The notes under the pieces: generated by a model
Databases searched by the model: none
What the model saw: only the letters and a program-made list of their open reading frames with translations
Told to the model about the DNA's origin: nothing
Shown: one piece after another, positions 24,552-30,185 of the stretch
Numbering within the stretch: the first letter of the stretch is position 1
How the letters are laid out: every line of letters starts with the position of its first letter
Made by a program: the position numbers and the translations under genes
DNA from: a virus
Strand: one strand, 5' to 3'
Length of the DNA stretch: 53,139 nucleotides
Virus record (IMG/VR): IMGVR_UViG_3300027779_000039
Location: 1 to 53,139 of that record

Positions 24552-24794
24552 AGTAGATAAGCGTTTAAACGTTCTGTTACAATCTGTTACAATAATTTAT
24601 TAAAGTAGTTATTTTAGGGGTTTACAGGTTTTAACGGTCATAGAGCGTCATACAGACGATTTAAGCCTTTTGGCTACGCTAGTATCTAAAAATCCTAAAT
24701 CAAATTTGTTCTCTCTTTGTTCTCTTTTTTCCCTATATACATTATATATATAAAAAAACATTTTTTACTGAGCGTTTAAACGACTGATAAAGTT

Positions 24795-24875
24795 TGTTAC
24801 ATTGTGTTACAATTCTTTACCGAAAATAATTTATTTTTTTGTTGACGGGTTTATTTAAAAATGCAAAAATATAAA
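24795..24875 (+). promoter_or_regulatory. Early promoter with tandem TGTTACA boxes, second copy
   Basis: TGTTACA occurs at 24795 and 24805, ten bases apart. TTGACG at 24842-24847 lies 31 bases past the second box, the same distance as in the promoter at 22180. The spacer TTTAAAAATGC aligns with TTAAAATGC of the first copy; the -10 is poorer (AAAAAT with 17-base spacing, or TATAAA further down). It would drive the small-gene block beginning at 24918. Confidence 0.6.
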
Positions 24876-24917
24876 CACAGTCAATAATGATTGCAAATTT
24901 TTAGAGGTAAAAATAAA

Positions 24918-25184
24918 ATGATTAAAATATATGAACATGATAAAAAAGTATTTAATATGAGAAAAGAAATAAACATAAATAAATATAAAGCTGAAGAAGG
25001 CGAGGTAAAAGAGTATCAAGAATTTTTTGTAGAACTTGACGCAAAAGAGATACAGACACTTTGTCAGTTAATAGGTTTAACAATGAACAAAGGAATAGAG
25101 TTGGAAAACTTATACAAAAAATTATCAGACTTTAATAATCATACTAATCAAGAAGATTGTAGGCTTGAGTTATACACAGGCTAA
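24918..25184 (+). CDS. Small helical protein, unknown
   Basis: Eighty-eight residues from the ATG at 24918 behind AGAGGTAAAAATAAA; an upstream in-frame start lacks a binding site. Mostly helical and charged, with FFVELDAKEIQTLCQLIGLT in the middle. It is the first of a run of small genes, and its stop is followed three bases later by GTTTAAACGAGGAG. No family recognised. Confidence 0.55.
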   Translation: MIKIYEHDKKVFNMRKEININKYKAEEGEVKEYQEFFVELDAKEIQTLCQLIGLTMNKGIELENLYKKLSDFNNHTNQEDCRLELYTG

Positions 25185-25210
25185 CTGTTTAAACGAGGAG
25201 GAGAAATAAA

Positions 25211-25465
25211 ATGTTTATAATAAATCAAACTATGGGTAAAACAATCTCATATAGAAATTGGGGAATAACAACCACAATTCGTAAAGGTAAAAAATACTGG
25301 ATAATTGTGGAGGATTGTTTCGGTCAGTATGAAGAATATTGGCAATTAATTGACACATTAAAACAAGCTAAAAATTTAATAGATTTTTATGAAGAAAAAA
25401 AGAAACTTAATGCTGATGGTTATGAAGAAGAGGAAGTTTTAGAGTTAGACTGGTTGGTGGAATAA
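25211..25465 (+). CDS. Small protein of unknown function
   Basis: Eighty-four residues, start behind a triple GAGGAGGAG site that directly follows a GTTTAAAC element. The protein alternates strands in the first half (GITTTIRKGKKYWIIVED) and an acidic helix in the second (FYEEKKKLNADGYEEEEV), ending in LELDWLVE. A similar acidic ending (IEVDWFEE) occurs in the protein at 26308, which may hint at a shared interaction tail. Confidence 0.55.
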   Translation: MFIINQTMGKTISYRNWGITTTIRKGKKYWIIVEDCFGQYEEYWQLIDTLKQAKNLIDFYEEKKKLNADGYEEEEVLELDWLVE

Positions 25466-25466
25466 A

Positions 25467-25892
25467 ATGTTAAAATCTAAAAAATTAAAATTTAAAAAAT
25501 TACCATATGAAGCAAGTTATAAAACTTTGTTAAAAAGATTTCCTGAAATTAATATTGACCAAGATGATGATTTGGGTGATGAAACTTTTCACAAAGCCAT
25601 GAATGGTGCAAAGCCTTATTGGGTTGATATAAATGGACATTTTTATGAAAGATACGGTTTGTGTTGGGATAATGATTGTCCTGTGGCAGGATATTCACAT
25701 ATTGTATGGGGTAGTGATAATAGAGATAGTCATGTCCAAATTTGTGCAAAGTTTATATATTTAATTACAGAACATTTTAAAGATTGTCATTTTATTACAC
25801 CAAGAGACATTGTTGATTGGGGTGTAGCCCATAAGCCTATAAGTGATGAAGAAAGATATTGGACAGATTATTACGAAAATATTGGAAAGTAG
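25467..25892 (+). CDS. Unknown 141-residue protein
   Basis: Begins one base after the previous stop. It has paired aromatic and Cys/His residues in the centre (YERYGLCWDNDCPVAGYSHI) and a later HFKDCHFITPRDIVDWGVAH, a composition that could bind a metal, but no known domain was recognised. The stop codon TAG forms part of the following GTTTAAAC element (25892-25899). Confidence 0.55.
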   Translation: MLKSKKLKFKKLPYEASYKTLLKRFPEINIDQDDDLGDETFHKAMNGAKPYWVDINGHFYERYGLCWDNDCPVAGYSHIVWGSDNRDSHVQICAKFIYLITEHFKDCHFITPRDIVDWGVAHKPISDEERYWTDYYENIGK

Positions 25893-25915
25893 TTTAAACA
25901 ACGAGGAGAAATAAA

Positions 25916-26284
25916 ATGAAAAGTTTAATAGAAACAATACTACAAACAGCAGTAGATAAGGGCTATGAGTATGCTCTAATAGAGCCATACGACAGAACAA
26001 CAGAACTTAAAAGAACTAATGATGTATCGTTAGGTTTTGCAAATGCAAAAAATAAATGTCAAGGCATACATAATTATGACGAGATTATTATAGAGTTTTG
26101 GCACAAGGAAGAACACATGGGCAATCTTTATTGGACTAATGGGAACGATGACGCAGAACAAGTTTCTGATTACCATTGTAGATTAGATGACGAAGATAAT
26201 TTAGGTCTTGACACTATAATAAAACAATGGGAAAAAGACTTATTAAAAATAACACAACCCAATAATTCTGAAGCATGGAACTAA
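25916..26284 (+). CDS. Unknown 122-residue acidic protein
   Basis: Starts behind CAACGAGGAGAAATAAA after a GTTTAAAC element. Acidic overall, with the segment IEFWHKEEHMGNLYWTNGND and a C-terminal helix LDTIIKQWEKDLLKI. No cysteine pair apart from two single Cys. No family recognised; belongs to the early small-gene block. Confidence 0.55.
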   Translation: MKSLIETILQTAVDKGYEYALIEPYDRTTELKRTNDVSLGFANAKNKCQGIHNYDEIIIEFWHKEEHMGNLYWTNGNDDAEQVSDYHCRLDDEDNLGLDTIIKQWEKDLLKITQPNNSEAWN

Positions 26285-26307
26285 GGGTTTAAACGAGGAA
26301 AAGAATA

Positions 26308-26559
26308 ATGAGAAAGGCTAAATTTATAGAACTACAATATACAACACACGCTAGTTTAGACTTAGGGGAGGAGGGTATAAACCCTGATGACATTAAATCT
26401 ACATTCTTTAAGTGGGGTATGGCAGACATAGAACTTAAAGACGGGACTAAGCACACTATACATCTTAATCACCATGAGGTAGACTGTAAGTACCACGAGA
26501 AGGGGGGTGTCTATGATGATGATTACGAAAAAATTGAAGTGGATTGGTTTGAAGAGTAA
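26308..26559 (+). CDS. Unknown 83-residue protein
   Basis: Starts behind GAGGAAAAG after a GTTTAAAC element. It contains a GMADIELKDGTKHTIHLNHH strand pair with several His, and ends in the acidic IEVDWFEE that resembles the end of the protein at 25211. No known domain. Its stop is again followed within three bases by GTTTAAACGAGGAG. Confidence 0.5.
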   Translation: MRKAKFIELQYTTHASLDLGEEGINPDDIKSTFFKWGMADIELKDGTKHTIHLNHHEVDCKYHEKGGVYDDDYEKIEVDWFEE

Positions 26560-26582
26560 GAGTTTAAACGAGGAGAAGGATA

Positions 26583-26732
26583 ATGGATAAAGAGTGGCAG
26601 ACATTTATAGAAGAAGTCTATGAGATAGCTTTTGGAGACAACGCCTTTAACAGAGGATTTGATTCAGAAGAAGTCGTAACTAAACTAAAAGAATTTTCAG
26701 ACAACGCACACAAATGGGAGGAGAACGTTTAA
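26583..26732 (+). CDS. Small acidic helical protein (49 residues)
   Basis: Reading frame MDKEWQTFIEEVYEIAF onward, 49 residues, behind CGAGGAGAAGGATA. The composition is acidic with amphipathic helices and three Trp/Phe clusters. The stop TAA lies inside the GTTTAAAC element at 26727-26734. Binding site, spacing and position inside the regularly built block support it. Function unknown; small acidic phage proteins often act as DNA mimics or inhibitors, which is only a possibility here. Confidence 0.6.
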   Translation: MDKEWQTFIEEVYEIAFGDNAFNRGFDSEEVVTKLKEFSDNAHKWEENV

Positions 26733-26749
26733 ACGATATGAGTAAAGTA

Positions 26750-26802
26750 TGTTACATGGTGTTACAAAACTTTACTTGCATTATACTAATACTAATATAA
26801 AG
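26750..26802 (+). promoter_or_regulatory. TGTTACA pair with adjacent promoter candidate
   Basis: TGTTACA starts at 26750 and 26760, again ten bases apart. Immediately after it come TTTACT or TTGCAT -35 candidates and several TATACT/TAATAT -10 candidates up to 26798. The boxes are closer to the core promoter than in the other two copies, so they might act as an operator or a class II activator site. It precedes the winged-helix gene at 26827. Confidence 0.5.
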
Positions 26803-26826
26803 TCAAATTAACAACGGAGAAATAAA

Positions 26827-27156
26827 ATGAATATATTTAAAAAACTATTTAGTAAGGAAGCAGACTTTAGTGGAGAAGGTTATTCTGAGCCTAGAGATAA
26901 GTATAGACTAGGTAGACAAGCAGTTAAGGTCTATAACTATATGCACAACAACGGGTGGAAGAGTTTAAACGCCATAGCTAAAGCTACTGGAGAACCTTCA
27001 CCATCTATATCAGCACAGCTTAGAAACTTTAGAAAGCCTAGCTTTCAACCTGTAGACGCTATCTATGAAGTAGAGAAGAGATATGTACCTAAAGGGGTAT
27101 GGGAATATAAGTTGATAGTAGTGCCTAATAAAACTATGTTTAAGAAGGTTATATAA
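26827..27156 (+). CDS. Winged-helix DNA-binding protein, candidate regulator
   Basis: A 109-residue protein. Residues about 25-75 look like a winged helix: LGRQAVKVYNYMHNNGWKSL as helix 1, NAIAKATGEPSPSISAQLRN as helix-turn-recognition helix, and a beta wing ending in YVPKGVWEYKLIVV. It has its own box-bearing promoter region, and its recognition region even contains a GTTTAAAC (26963-26970, encoding SLN). It is the clearest sequence-specific DNA binder in the plus arm and so the first candidate for binding GTTTAAAC, TGTTACA or the palindromes; this link is inference. Confidence 0.65.
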   Translation: MNIFKKLFSKEADFSGEGYSEPRDKYRLGRQAVKVYNYMHNNGWKSLNAIAKATGEPSPSISAQLRNFRKPSFQPVDAIYEVEKRYVPKGVWEYKLIVVPNKTMFKKVI

Positions 27157-27470
27157 GGAGTTAGGAAAGAATTAATTTGGTTGGGAAAGGCGGTGAGAGT
27201 CCGTGGTGTAACCCTTAAACAAAGGAGAAAACCCATTAAAAGTATTCCCCAAGAGATTACCTATCAATGCCAAGTTATAAAAAATTATAGTACCCATTGT
27301 CTTAGATACATTATTTCGTTAAGTTGAGGGACATTGTCTTCAATGCAGAGAGGATACAGAGGCTGAGGTTGAGACTCGTATAATGGTGGGCTAAGTTAGT
27401 AGTTAAAACAGTTGCATGCCTAGACTACAAGCTATAAAATAAATAACGTTTAAACGCATAGGAGAATAAA
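27157..27470 (+). ncRNA. Non-coding stretch, possible structured RNA
   Basis: About 314 bases without a convincing reading frame, in an arm where genes are otherwise packed. It is richer in G than its surroundings. Visible elements are CGG-TGAGAGT-CCG (hairpin at 27191-27203), the flanking TTGGGAAAGG, a short ATTG-tctt-CAAT hairpin, GAGTC (27197) complementary to GACTC (near 27383), and AGGATAC near 27351. The GGGAA...GGTGAGAGTCC...AGGATAC order faintly recalls cobalamin riboswitches, but the essential CCCGC-ACTGT part is missing. The last part (27448-27470) is a GTTTAAAC plus ribosome binding site. Confidence 0.45.
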
Positions 27471-27629
27471 ATGCAATTAATTAAACCAAATACAAGATTT
27501 TATACAAAGAGTACGCCTAGATGGTTAAGAGAATTATGGGGGTATCATTCACACGATAGTAAGCCCGTTACAATGCCTAAGTATAAGTTTATGGAGAAAT
27601 ACCTTGACAGAGAAGAAGACACCAGATAA
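27471..27629 (+). CDS. Small basic protein (52 residues)
   Basis: Frame MQLIKPNTRFYTKSTPRWLR onward, behind GTTTAAACGCATAGGAGAATAAA. Lys/Arg/Tyr-rich, ending in EKYLDREEDTR. The start has a good AGGAG. No family recognised; the protein sits directly behind the putative structured RNA. Confidence 0.55.
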   Translation: MQLIKPNTRFYTKSTPRWLRELWGYHSHDSKPVTMPKYKFMEKYLDREEDTR

Positions 27630-27735
27630 GCCTAGAGTAGTAAGAGAGTTGCAAGGAACTTACACAAGAGTAAAAGAAGATAAGACTAAGTACAATAGAA
27701 AACGTTTAAACAATGAGGAGAAAGATGATGAGTAA
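27604..27735 (+). CDS. Possible 43-residue protein with TTG start
   Basis: A TTG at 27604 has GGAG eight bases upstream and opens a frame TEKKTPDKPRVVRELQGTY onward that overlaps the previous gene by 26 bases and the next by eight. The RELQGTYxRVKED part is reminiscent of the N-terminus of P27-type small terminases, but it is too short to judge. It fills an otherwise non-coding gap and contains GTTTAAAC (27704) as codons RLN. Tentative. Confidence 0.35.
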   Translation: MTEKKTPDKPRVVRELQGTYTRVKEDKTKYNRKRLNNEEKDDE

Positions 27736-27880
27736 AGAAAAATTAACAATGGGAGAACTACTAGACAGGCTAGACGCAGAGTTTTATGACGTAGATTTAA
27801 CAACGCATGACAGTCCTACAAAAGGAACAGTAGCAGTAGTACATTTTTATGAGGATAAACTTGATGAGGAGGAAGAATAA
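27728..27880 (+). CDS. Small acidic protein (50 residues)
   Basis: MSKEKLTMGELLDRLDAEFY onward, with acidic end DEEEE. Starts at the second of two adjacent ATGs (27725 or 27728) behind GAGGAGAAAG. The stop overlaps the next start as TAATG. No family recognised. Confidence 0.6.
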   Translation: MSKEKLTMGELLDRLDAEFYDVDLTTHDSPTKGTVAVVHFYEDKLDEEEE

Positions 27881-28059
27881 TGGCACAGTTTAGTATAAGT
27901 TTTAGTTTAACAAGAGACAATGACTTAAAAAGTGATGATGAGTCGTGGTTTGATAAAGAACATATATCTAATGAAATTAAATCATGGTTAGAGGATTTAG
28001 ATTTTAAGGTTGAGGCAATAGAAATAAAGGATAAAAATGAAGTACGTTTATATTATTAG
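27880..28059 (+). CDS. Small protein with acidic helix (59 residues)
   Basis: MAQFSISFSLTRDNDLKSDD onward, coupled to the previous gene by TAATG. The segment KSWLEDLDFKVEAIEIK is encoded by the first copy of a 44-base direct repeat; the second copy lies just behind the stop and serves as leader of the next gene. No domain recognised. Confidence 0.55.
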   Translation: MAQFSISFSLTRDNDLKSDDESWFDKEHISNEIKSWLEDLDFKVEAIEIKDKNEVRLYY

Positions 28060-28099
28060 AGGATTTAGATTTTAAGGTTGAGGCAATAGAAATAAAGGA
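27988..28099 (+). repeat. 44-base direct repeat, coding copy and leader copy
   Basis: Bases 27988-28031 and 28056-28099 are identical. The first copy encodes the end of the 59-residue protein; the second is non-coding and ends in the AAAGGA that begins the next ribosome binding site. The bases after the second copy (GGAGAAAGATGATGAGTAA) match the leader at 27718-27735. This looks like a recent recombination or slippage event that created a new leader. Confidence 0.85.
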
Positions 28100-28107
28100 G
28101 AAAGATG

Positions 28108-28176
28108 ATGAGTAATTGGCAGATATTTGAATTATCAATAGGCATAGTATGTATTGCTATATTGTGGAACATATAA
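28108..28176 (+). CDS. 22-residue membrane mini-protein
   Basis: MSNWQIFELSIGIVCIAILW plus NI: a polar start and one membrane helix. An ATG one codon upstream (28105) is equally possible. The GGAGAAAGATG leader is excellent. Such single-helix mini-proteins are common in phage early regions and often modulate membrane proteins; the role here is unknown. Confidence 0.5.
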   Translation: MSNWQIFELSIGIVCIAILWNI

Positions 28177-28189
28177 AAGGAGAAGAATA

Positions 28190-28357
28190 ATGAACGCCAA
28201 CGATTTAAGTAGTGCTTTGTGCGATATGTATGACGTTAAACGTGCCTTGAGAACGGAAGTTCTGTTAGCACCCAAAGATAATGAAGGTACTGAAACTACC
28301 ATTGGTGAATGTATTGATGACGTTATTGAATTTCTTGAAACTTTGGAGGGGATATAA
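28190..28357 (+). CDS. Small acidic protein (55 residues)
   Basis: Starts at ATG 28190 behind AAGGAGAAGAATA (MNANDLSSALCDMYDVKRAL); a longer in-frame extension overlaps the mini-protein and is unlikely. Helical, with TTIGECIDDVIEFLETLEGI as C-terminal helix. Its stop overlaps the next ATG (TAATG). Function unknown. Confidence 0.6.
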   Translation: MNANDLSSALCDMYDVKRALRTEVLLAPKDNEGTETTIGECIDDVIEFLETLEGI

Positions 28358-28551
28358 TGGACATAGTATTAAATGAAGATTACTGGGATTGTGAATGCTT
28401 ATCAAATTACATTCATAGTAAAAAAAAATTAGAGTGTAGTAAATGTAATTCTTTAGCAGATGAACAACCTGATAGCCGACAAGAGGAGGTAAAATATTAC
28501 AAACCCATGACTTTAAAAGAAAGAAACTACAGAAAGAAACATAATTTATAG
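28357..28551 (+). CDS. Small protein with Cys pairs
   Basis: Sixty-four residues containing WDCECLSNYIHSKKKLECSK followed by CNSLADEQPDSR. Four Cys in two closely spaced pairs plus one His fit a small zinc-binding finger, and YKPMTLKERNYRKKHNL is a basic tail. Coupled to the upstream gene. The exact family is not recognised; nucleic-acid or protein binding is plausible. Confidence 0.6.
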   Translation: MDIVLNEDYWDCECLSNYIHSKKKLECSKCNSLADEQPDSRQEEVKYYKPMTLKERNYRKKHNL

Positions 28552-28561
28552 GAGAAGTATA

Positions 28562-28714
28562 ATGGCTAAAAAACAGATACAAGGAAAGAATAGAAAGAAG
28601 ACTACTAAAGCTATGTCTCATACGGGAGGCAACAGTAGACCATTAAAAGATATATACTTTGATGAGGTATCACACAAATGGTTTAAACGCCCTATAAAAA
28701 TAGAGGAGGCATAA
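28562..28714 (+). CDS. Small basic protein (50 residues)
   Basis: MAKKQIQGKNRKKTTKAMSH onward, Lys-rich at the N-terminus and acidic at the end (KIEEA). Leader TAGGAGAAGTATA. Codons WFKR contain a GTTTAAAC (28681-28688). The next start follows after one base. No family recognised. Confidence 0.55.
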   Translation: MAKKQIQGKNRKKTTKAMSHTGGNSRPLKDIYFDEVSHKWFKRPIKIEEA

Positions 28715-28715
28715 G

Positions 28716-28913
28716 ATGAGTACATACAGAGACATAATAAGAAAGATACTATACTTTGAAGAACTAGGGACATTGAGCCTAGACCAAGAGATAACAGAAG
28801 AAAGTTTAAACGACCTAAGAGAAGGTATGATACATTTCGCACCTAACAACGTGCCTTACAATGATGACAGGCAGATGAACATAGACGATTACCTAGATAA
28901 AAAAGGAACATAA
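28716..28913 (+). CDS. Small acidic protein (65 residues)
   Basis: MSTYRDIIRKILYFEELGTL onward, amphipathic helices, Asp/Glu-rich, ending in DDYLDKKGT. The start is preceded by GAGGAGGCATAAG. GTTTAAAC at 28804 encodes SLN. The next ATG follows directly after the stop. Function unknown. Confidence 0.6.
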   Translation: MSTYRDIIRKILYFEELGTLSLDQEITEESLNDLREGMIHFAPNNVPYNDDRQMNIDDYLDKKGT

Positions 28914-28914
28914 C

Positions 28915-29208
28915 ATGGACAAGAAAGCAATACTAATGGCAATAGCCAGTAAAGACGATATAGAGCATATAACAGACGCTATAATGAAGTTTGTAGATAA
29001 GACTTCAGCAGAGGTAGGAGTAGATAGAGAAGACGTTGCTACAAGTTCTCTAGTAGCTTTACTATTATACTATGTAAAGAACTCTTCAGAAGATAAGGCA
29101 GTAGCCGTAGGTAATTTAATGAGTTTATTGAGTAGTGTGTTTATAATAACTTCTACTGCTACTAATTGGGTAGAAGTACAGGAAGAACCTAGTGGGGGTA
29201 TTAACTAG
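28915..29208 (+). CDS. Small helical protein with hydrophobic C-terminal region
   Basis: Ninety-seven residues. N-terminal helix MDKKAILMAIASKDDIEHIT, then VATSSLVALLLYYVKN and VAVGNLMSLLSSVFIITSTA as hydrophobic stretches that could be membrane segments or buried helices. It ends the small-gene subgroup: behind it lies a stem-loop (29206-29258). No family recognised. Confidence 0.55.
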   Translation: MDKKAILMAIASKDDIEHITDAIMKFVDKTSAEVGVDREDVATSSLVALLLYYVKNSSEDKAVAVGNLMSLLSSVFIITSTATNWVEVQEEPSGGIN

Positions 29209-29258
29209 GTTATATATAGTGTAGCCCCCCACGGGAGATGCGTGTAGCATATAACCTA
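29206..29258 (+). terminator. Stem-loop with 10-bp perfect stem
   Basis: TAGGTTATAT (29206-29215) and ATATAACCTA (29249-29258) are perfect complements around a 33-base loop that holds two GTGTAGC repeats and CCCCCCACGGG. It overlaps the stop codon of the preceding gene and is followed by ATTTTAATG. The AT-rich stem makes it a poor terminator, so another RNA role is possible. Confidence 0.5.
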
Positions 29259-29291
29259 ATTTTAATGTTGTCAAATTATAAGGAGATAAAA

Positions 29292-29483
29292 ATGGCAGAT
29301 ATAAATATACAGACAGAAGAAATAGTAAATGAAGTTTTAGACGAAGCAAGAGATACCATTATCCAAAGGGGAGGTCAGGAGTTGGAGTGGTCATACCATG
29401 CGGACACAGACTTAAAAAAGATTGTTGTAGTGTTTGCTACTAACAAAGAAGATGACGAAGAACTATTAACGAAAGGAATGTGA
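29292..29483 (+). CDS. Small acidic protein (63 residues)
   Basis: Starts at ATG 29292 behind AAGGAGATAAAA; a longer frame would run through the stem-loop. MADINIQTEEIVNEVLDEAR is helical, followed by a strand pair (LKKIVVVFATNKEDDEEL). No recognised domain. One base separates it from the next gene. Confidence 0.6.
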   Translation: MADINIQTEEIVNEVLDEARDTIIQRGGQELEWSYHADTDLKKIVVVFATNKEDDEELLTKGM

Positions 29484-29484
29484 T

Positions 29485-29748
29485 ATGAGAAATACGTTTA
29501 GTAACTTTTCTGAACACAAGCAGTATCTTGTAGGCTTAATACACCGATTACTGTTTAGTGTAAAAAGAAAATCTAGGACAGTAAAGTACATAAAAAAATA
29601 TCTTAGGTATGAGGTTGAAGAATACAAAGAGTTAGATAATAGTAGTATTCACGATTTTGATGATATTATATGTGCGGGTAGACGAGAATTAGCAGAAAGT
29701 TTATTAGAAGAATTAGAGAGGTGGGAACATGGTCAAAAAAGATTCTGA
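29485..29748 (+). CDS. Small basic helical protein (87 residues)
   Basis: MRNTFSNFSEHKQYLVGLIH onward, Lys/Arg/Tyr-rich middle (KRKSRTVKYIKKYLRYEVEE), helix-rich end with LAESLLEELERWEHGQ. It overlaps the next gene by 20 bases. Function unknown. Confidence 0.55.
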   Translation: MRNTFSNFSEHKQYLVGLIHRLLFSVKRKSRTVKYIKKYLRYEVEEYKELDNSSIHDFDDIICAGRRELAESLLEELERWEHGQKRF

Positions 29749-29968
29749 AGAAACTATGTATACGATAGCAAGACAAGACCTTGCCCGCATAGAAGAATAT
29801 GAGGTGCAATGGATAGAGTTCTTTGGTTGTTGGGTAAGGTTAGAAAGGTCGTCAGAGACAGGGCAATCCGTTATGATTACTGTACACAAAGATGAAGATT
29901 CAGATTACATAGGTAAGTTAGTAGTTAATAATGAGTGTTTAAACCCCAAGGAGATAGCAGATGAGTAA
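29729..29968 (+). CDS. Small protein (79 residues)
   Basis: Starts inside the end of the previous gene (MVKKDSEETMYTIARQDLAR) behind AGAGAGGTGG. Beta-type pattern CWVRLERSSETGQSVMITVH. GTTTAAAC at 29937 encodes CLN. Overlaps the next gene by eight bases. Unknown function. Confidence 0.55.
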   Translation: MVKKDSEETMYTIARQDLARIEEYEVQWIEFFGCWVRLERSSETGQSVMITVHKDEDSDYIGKLVVNNECLNPKEIADE

Positions 29969-30185
29969 AAAATTAATATATACTTTTCACGGAGAGAATC
30001 ATCATTGTGATGAGGTAGAGTTAGATAGTTTTTTAGATAGCTTTAATAACCATGCACCCGAATTTTTTGAGAACATTAGAGCATTCTCTTCTAAAAAAGA
30101 TAGAGATACTTTTGCTACTAGAGAGACAGAAAGAGACGCAGAAGTTACTGAACGTTTAAACGCTATACTAAACAGAGGATTTTAA
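29961..30185 (+). CDS. Small acidic protein (74 residues)
   Basis: MSKKLIYTFHGENHHCDEVE with a His/Cys cluster, then helices and TERLNAILNRGF, where GTTTAAAC (30154) encodes RLN. It ends directly at the primase start, so it is in the replication operon. Function unknown. Confidence 0.55.
   Translation: MSKKLIYTFHGENHHCDEVELDSFLDSFNNHAPEFFENIRAFSSKKDRDTFATRETERDAEVTERLNAILNRGF

Larger units (their letters stand above)
24218..24794. promoter_or_regulatory. Second copy of the control region, candidate replication origin
   Basis: Non-coding from 24218 to 24917. Besides the iterons and palindromes listed separately it contains GTTTAAAC at 24236, 24272, 24356, 24563 and 24774, TGATAGT repeats (24302-24319, with a TGACAGT copy at 24290), a TGTTACA pair (24575-24591), a CGGTCATA element (24635) and the AAATCCTAAATCAAATTTG/TTTGTTCT block (24690-24723). 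A run of AT-only sequence (about 24730-24770) could serve as an unwinding element. Iterons, AT-rich DNA and a nearby transcription start make it the best origin candidate, still unproven. Confidence 0.6.

Noticed and set aside
27231-27326. An ATT-initiated 30-codon frame behind AAAGGAG in the putative ncRNA.
   Set aside because: ATT starts are very rare and the frame has no other support.
27181-27360. Cobalamin riboswitch in the 27157-27470 stretch.
   Set aside because: GGGAA, GGTG...TCC and AGGATAC are in the right order, but the essential CCCGC-ACTGT core and most of the B12 box are missing and the neighbouring genes are unrelated to cobalamin. Kept only as an unassigned RNA.
27181-27420. 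Group I intron or tmRNA in the same stretch.
   Set aside because: The intron-like segments would need a permuted order and no exon interruption exists; no TTCGA-type tRNA-like end is present for tmRNA.
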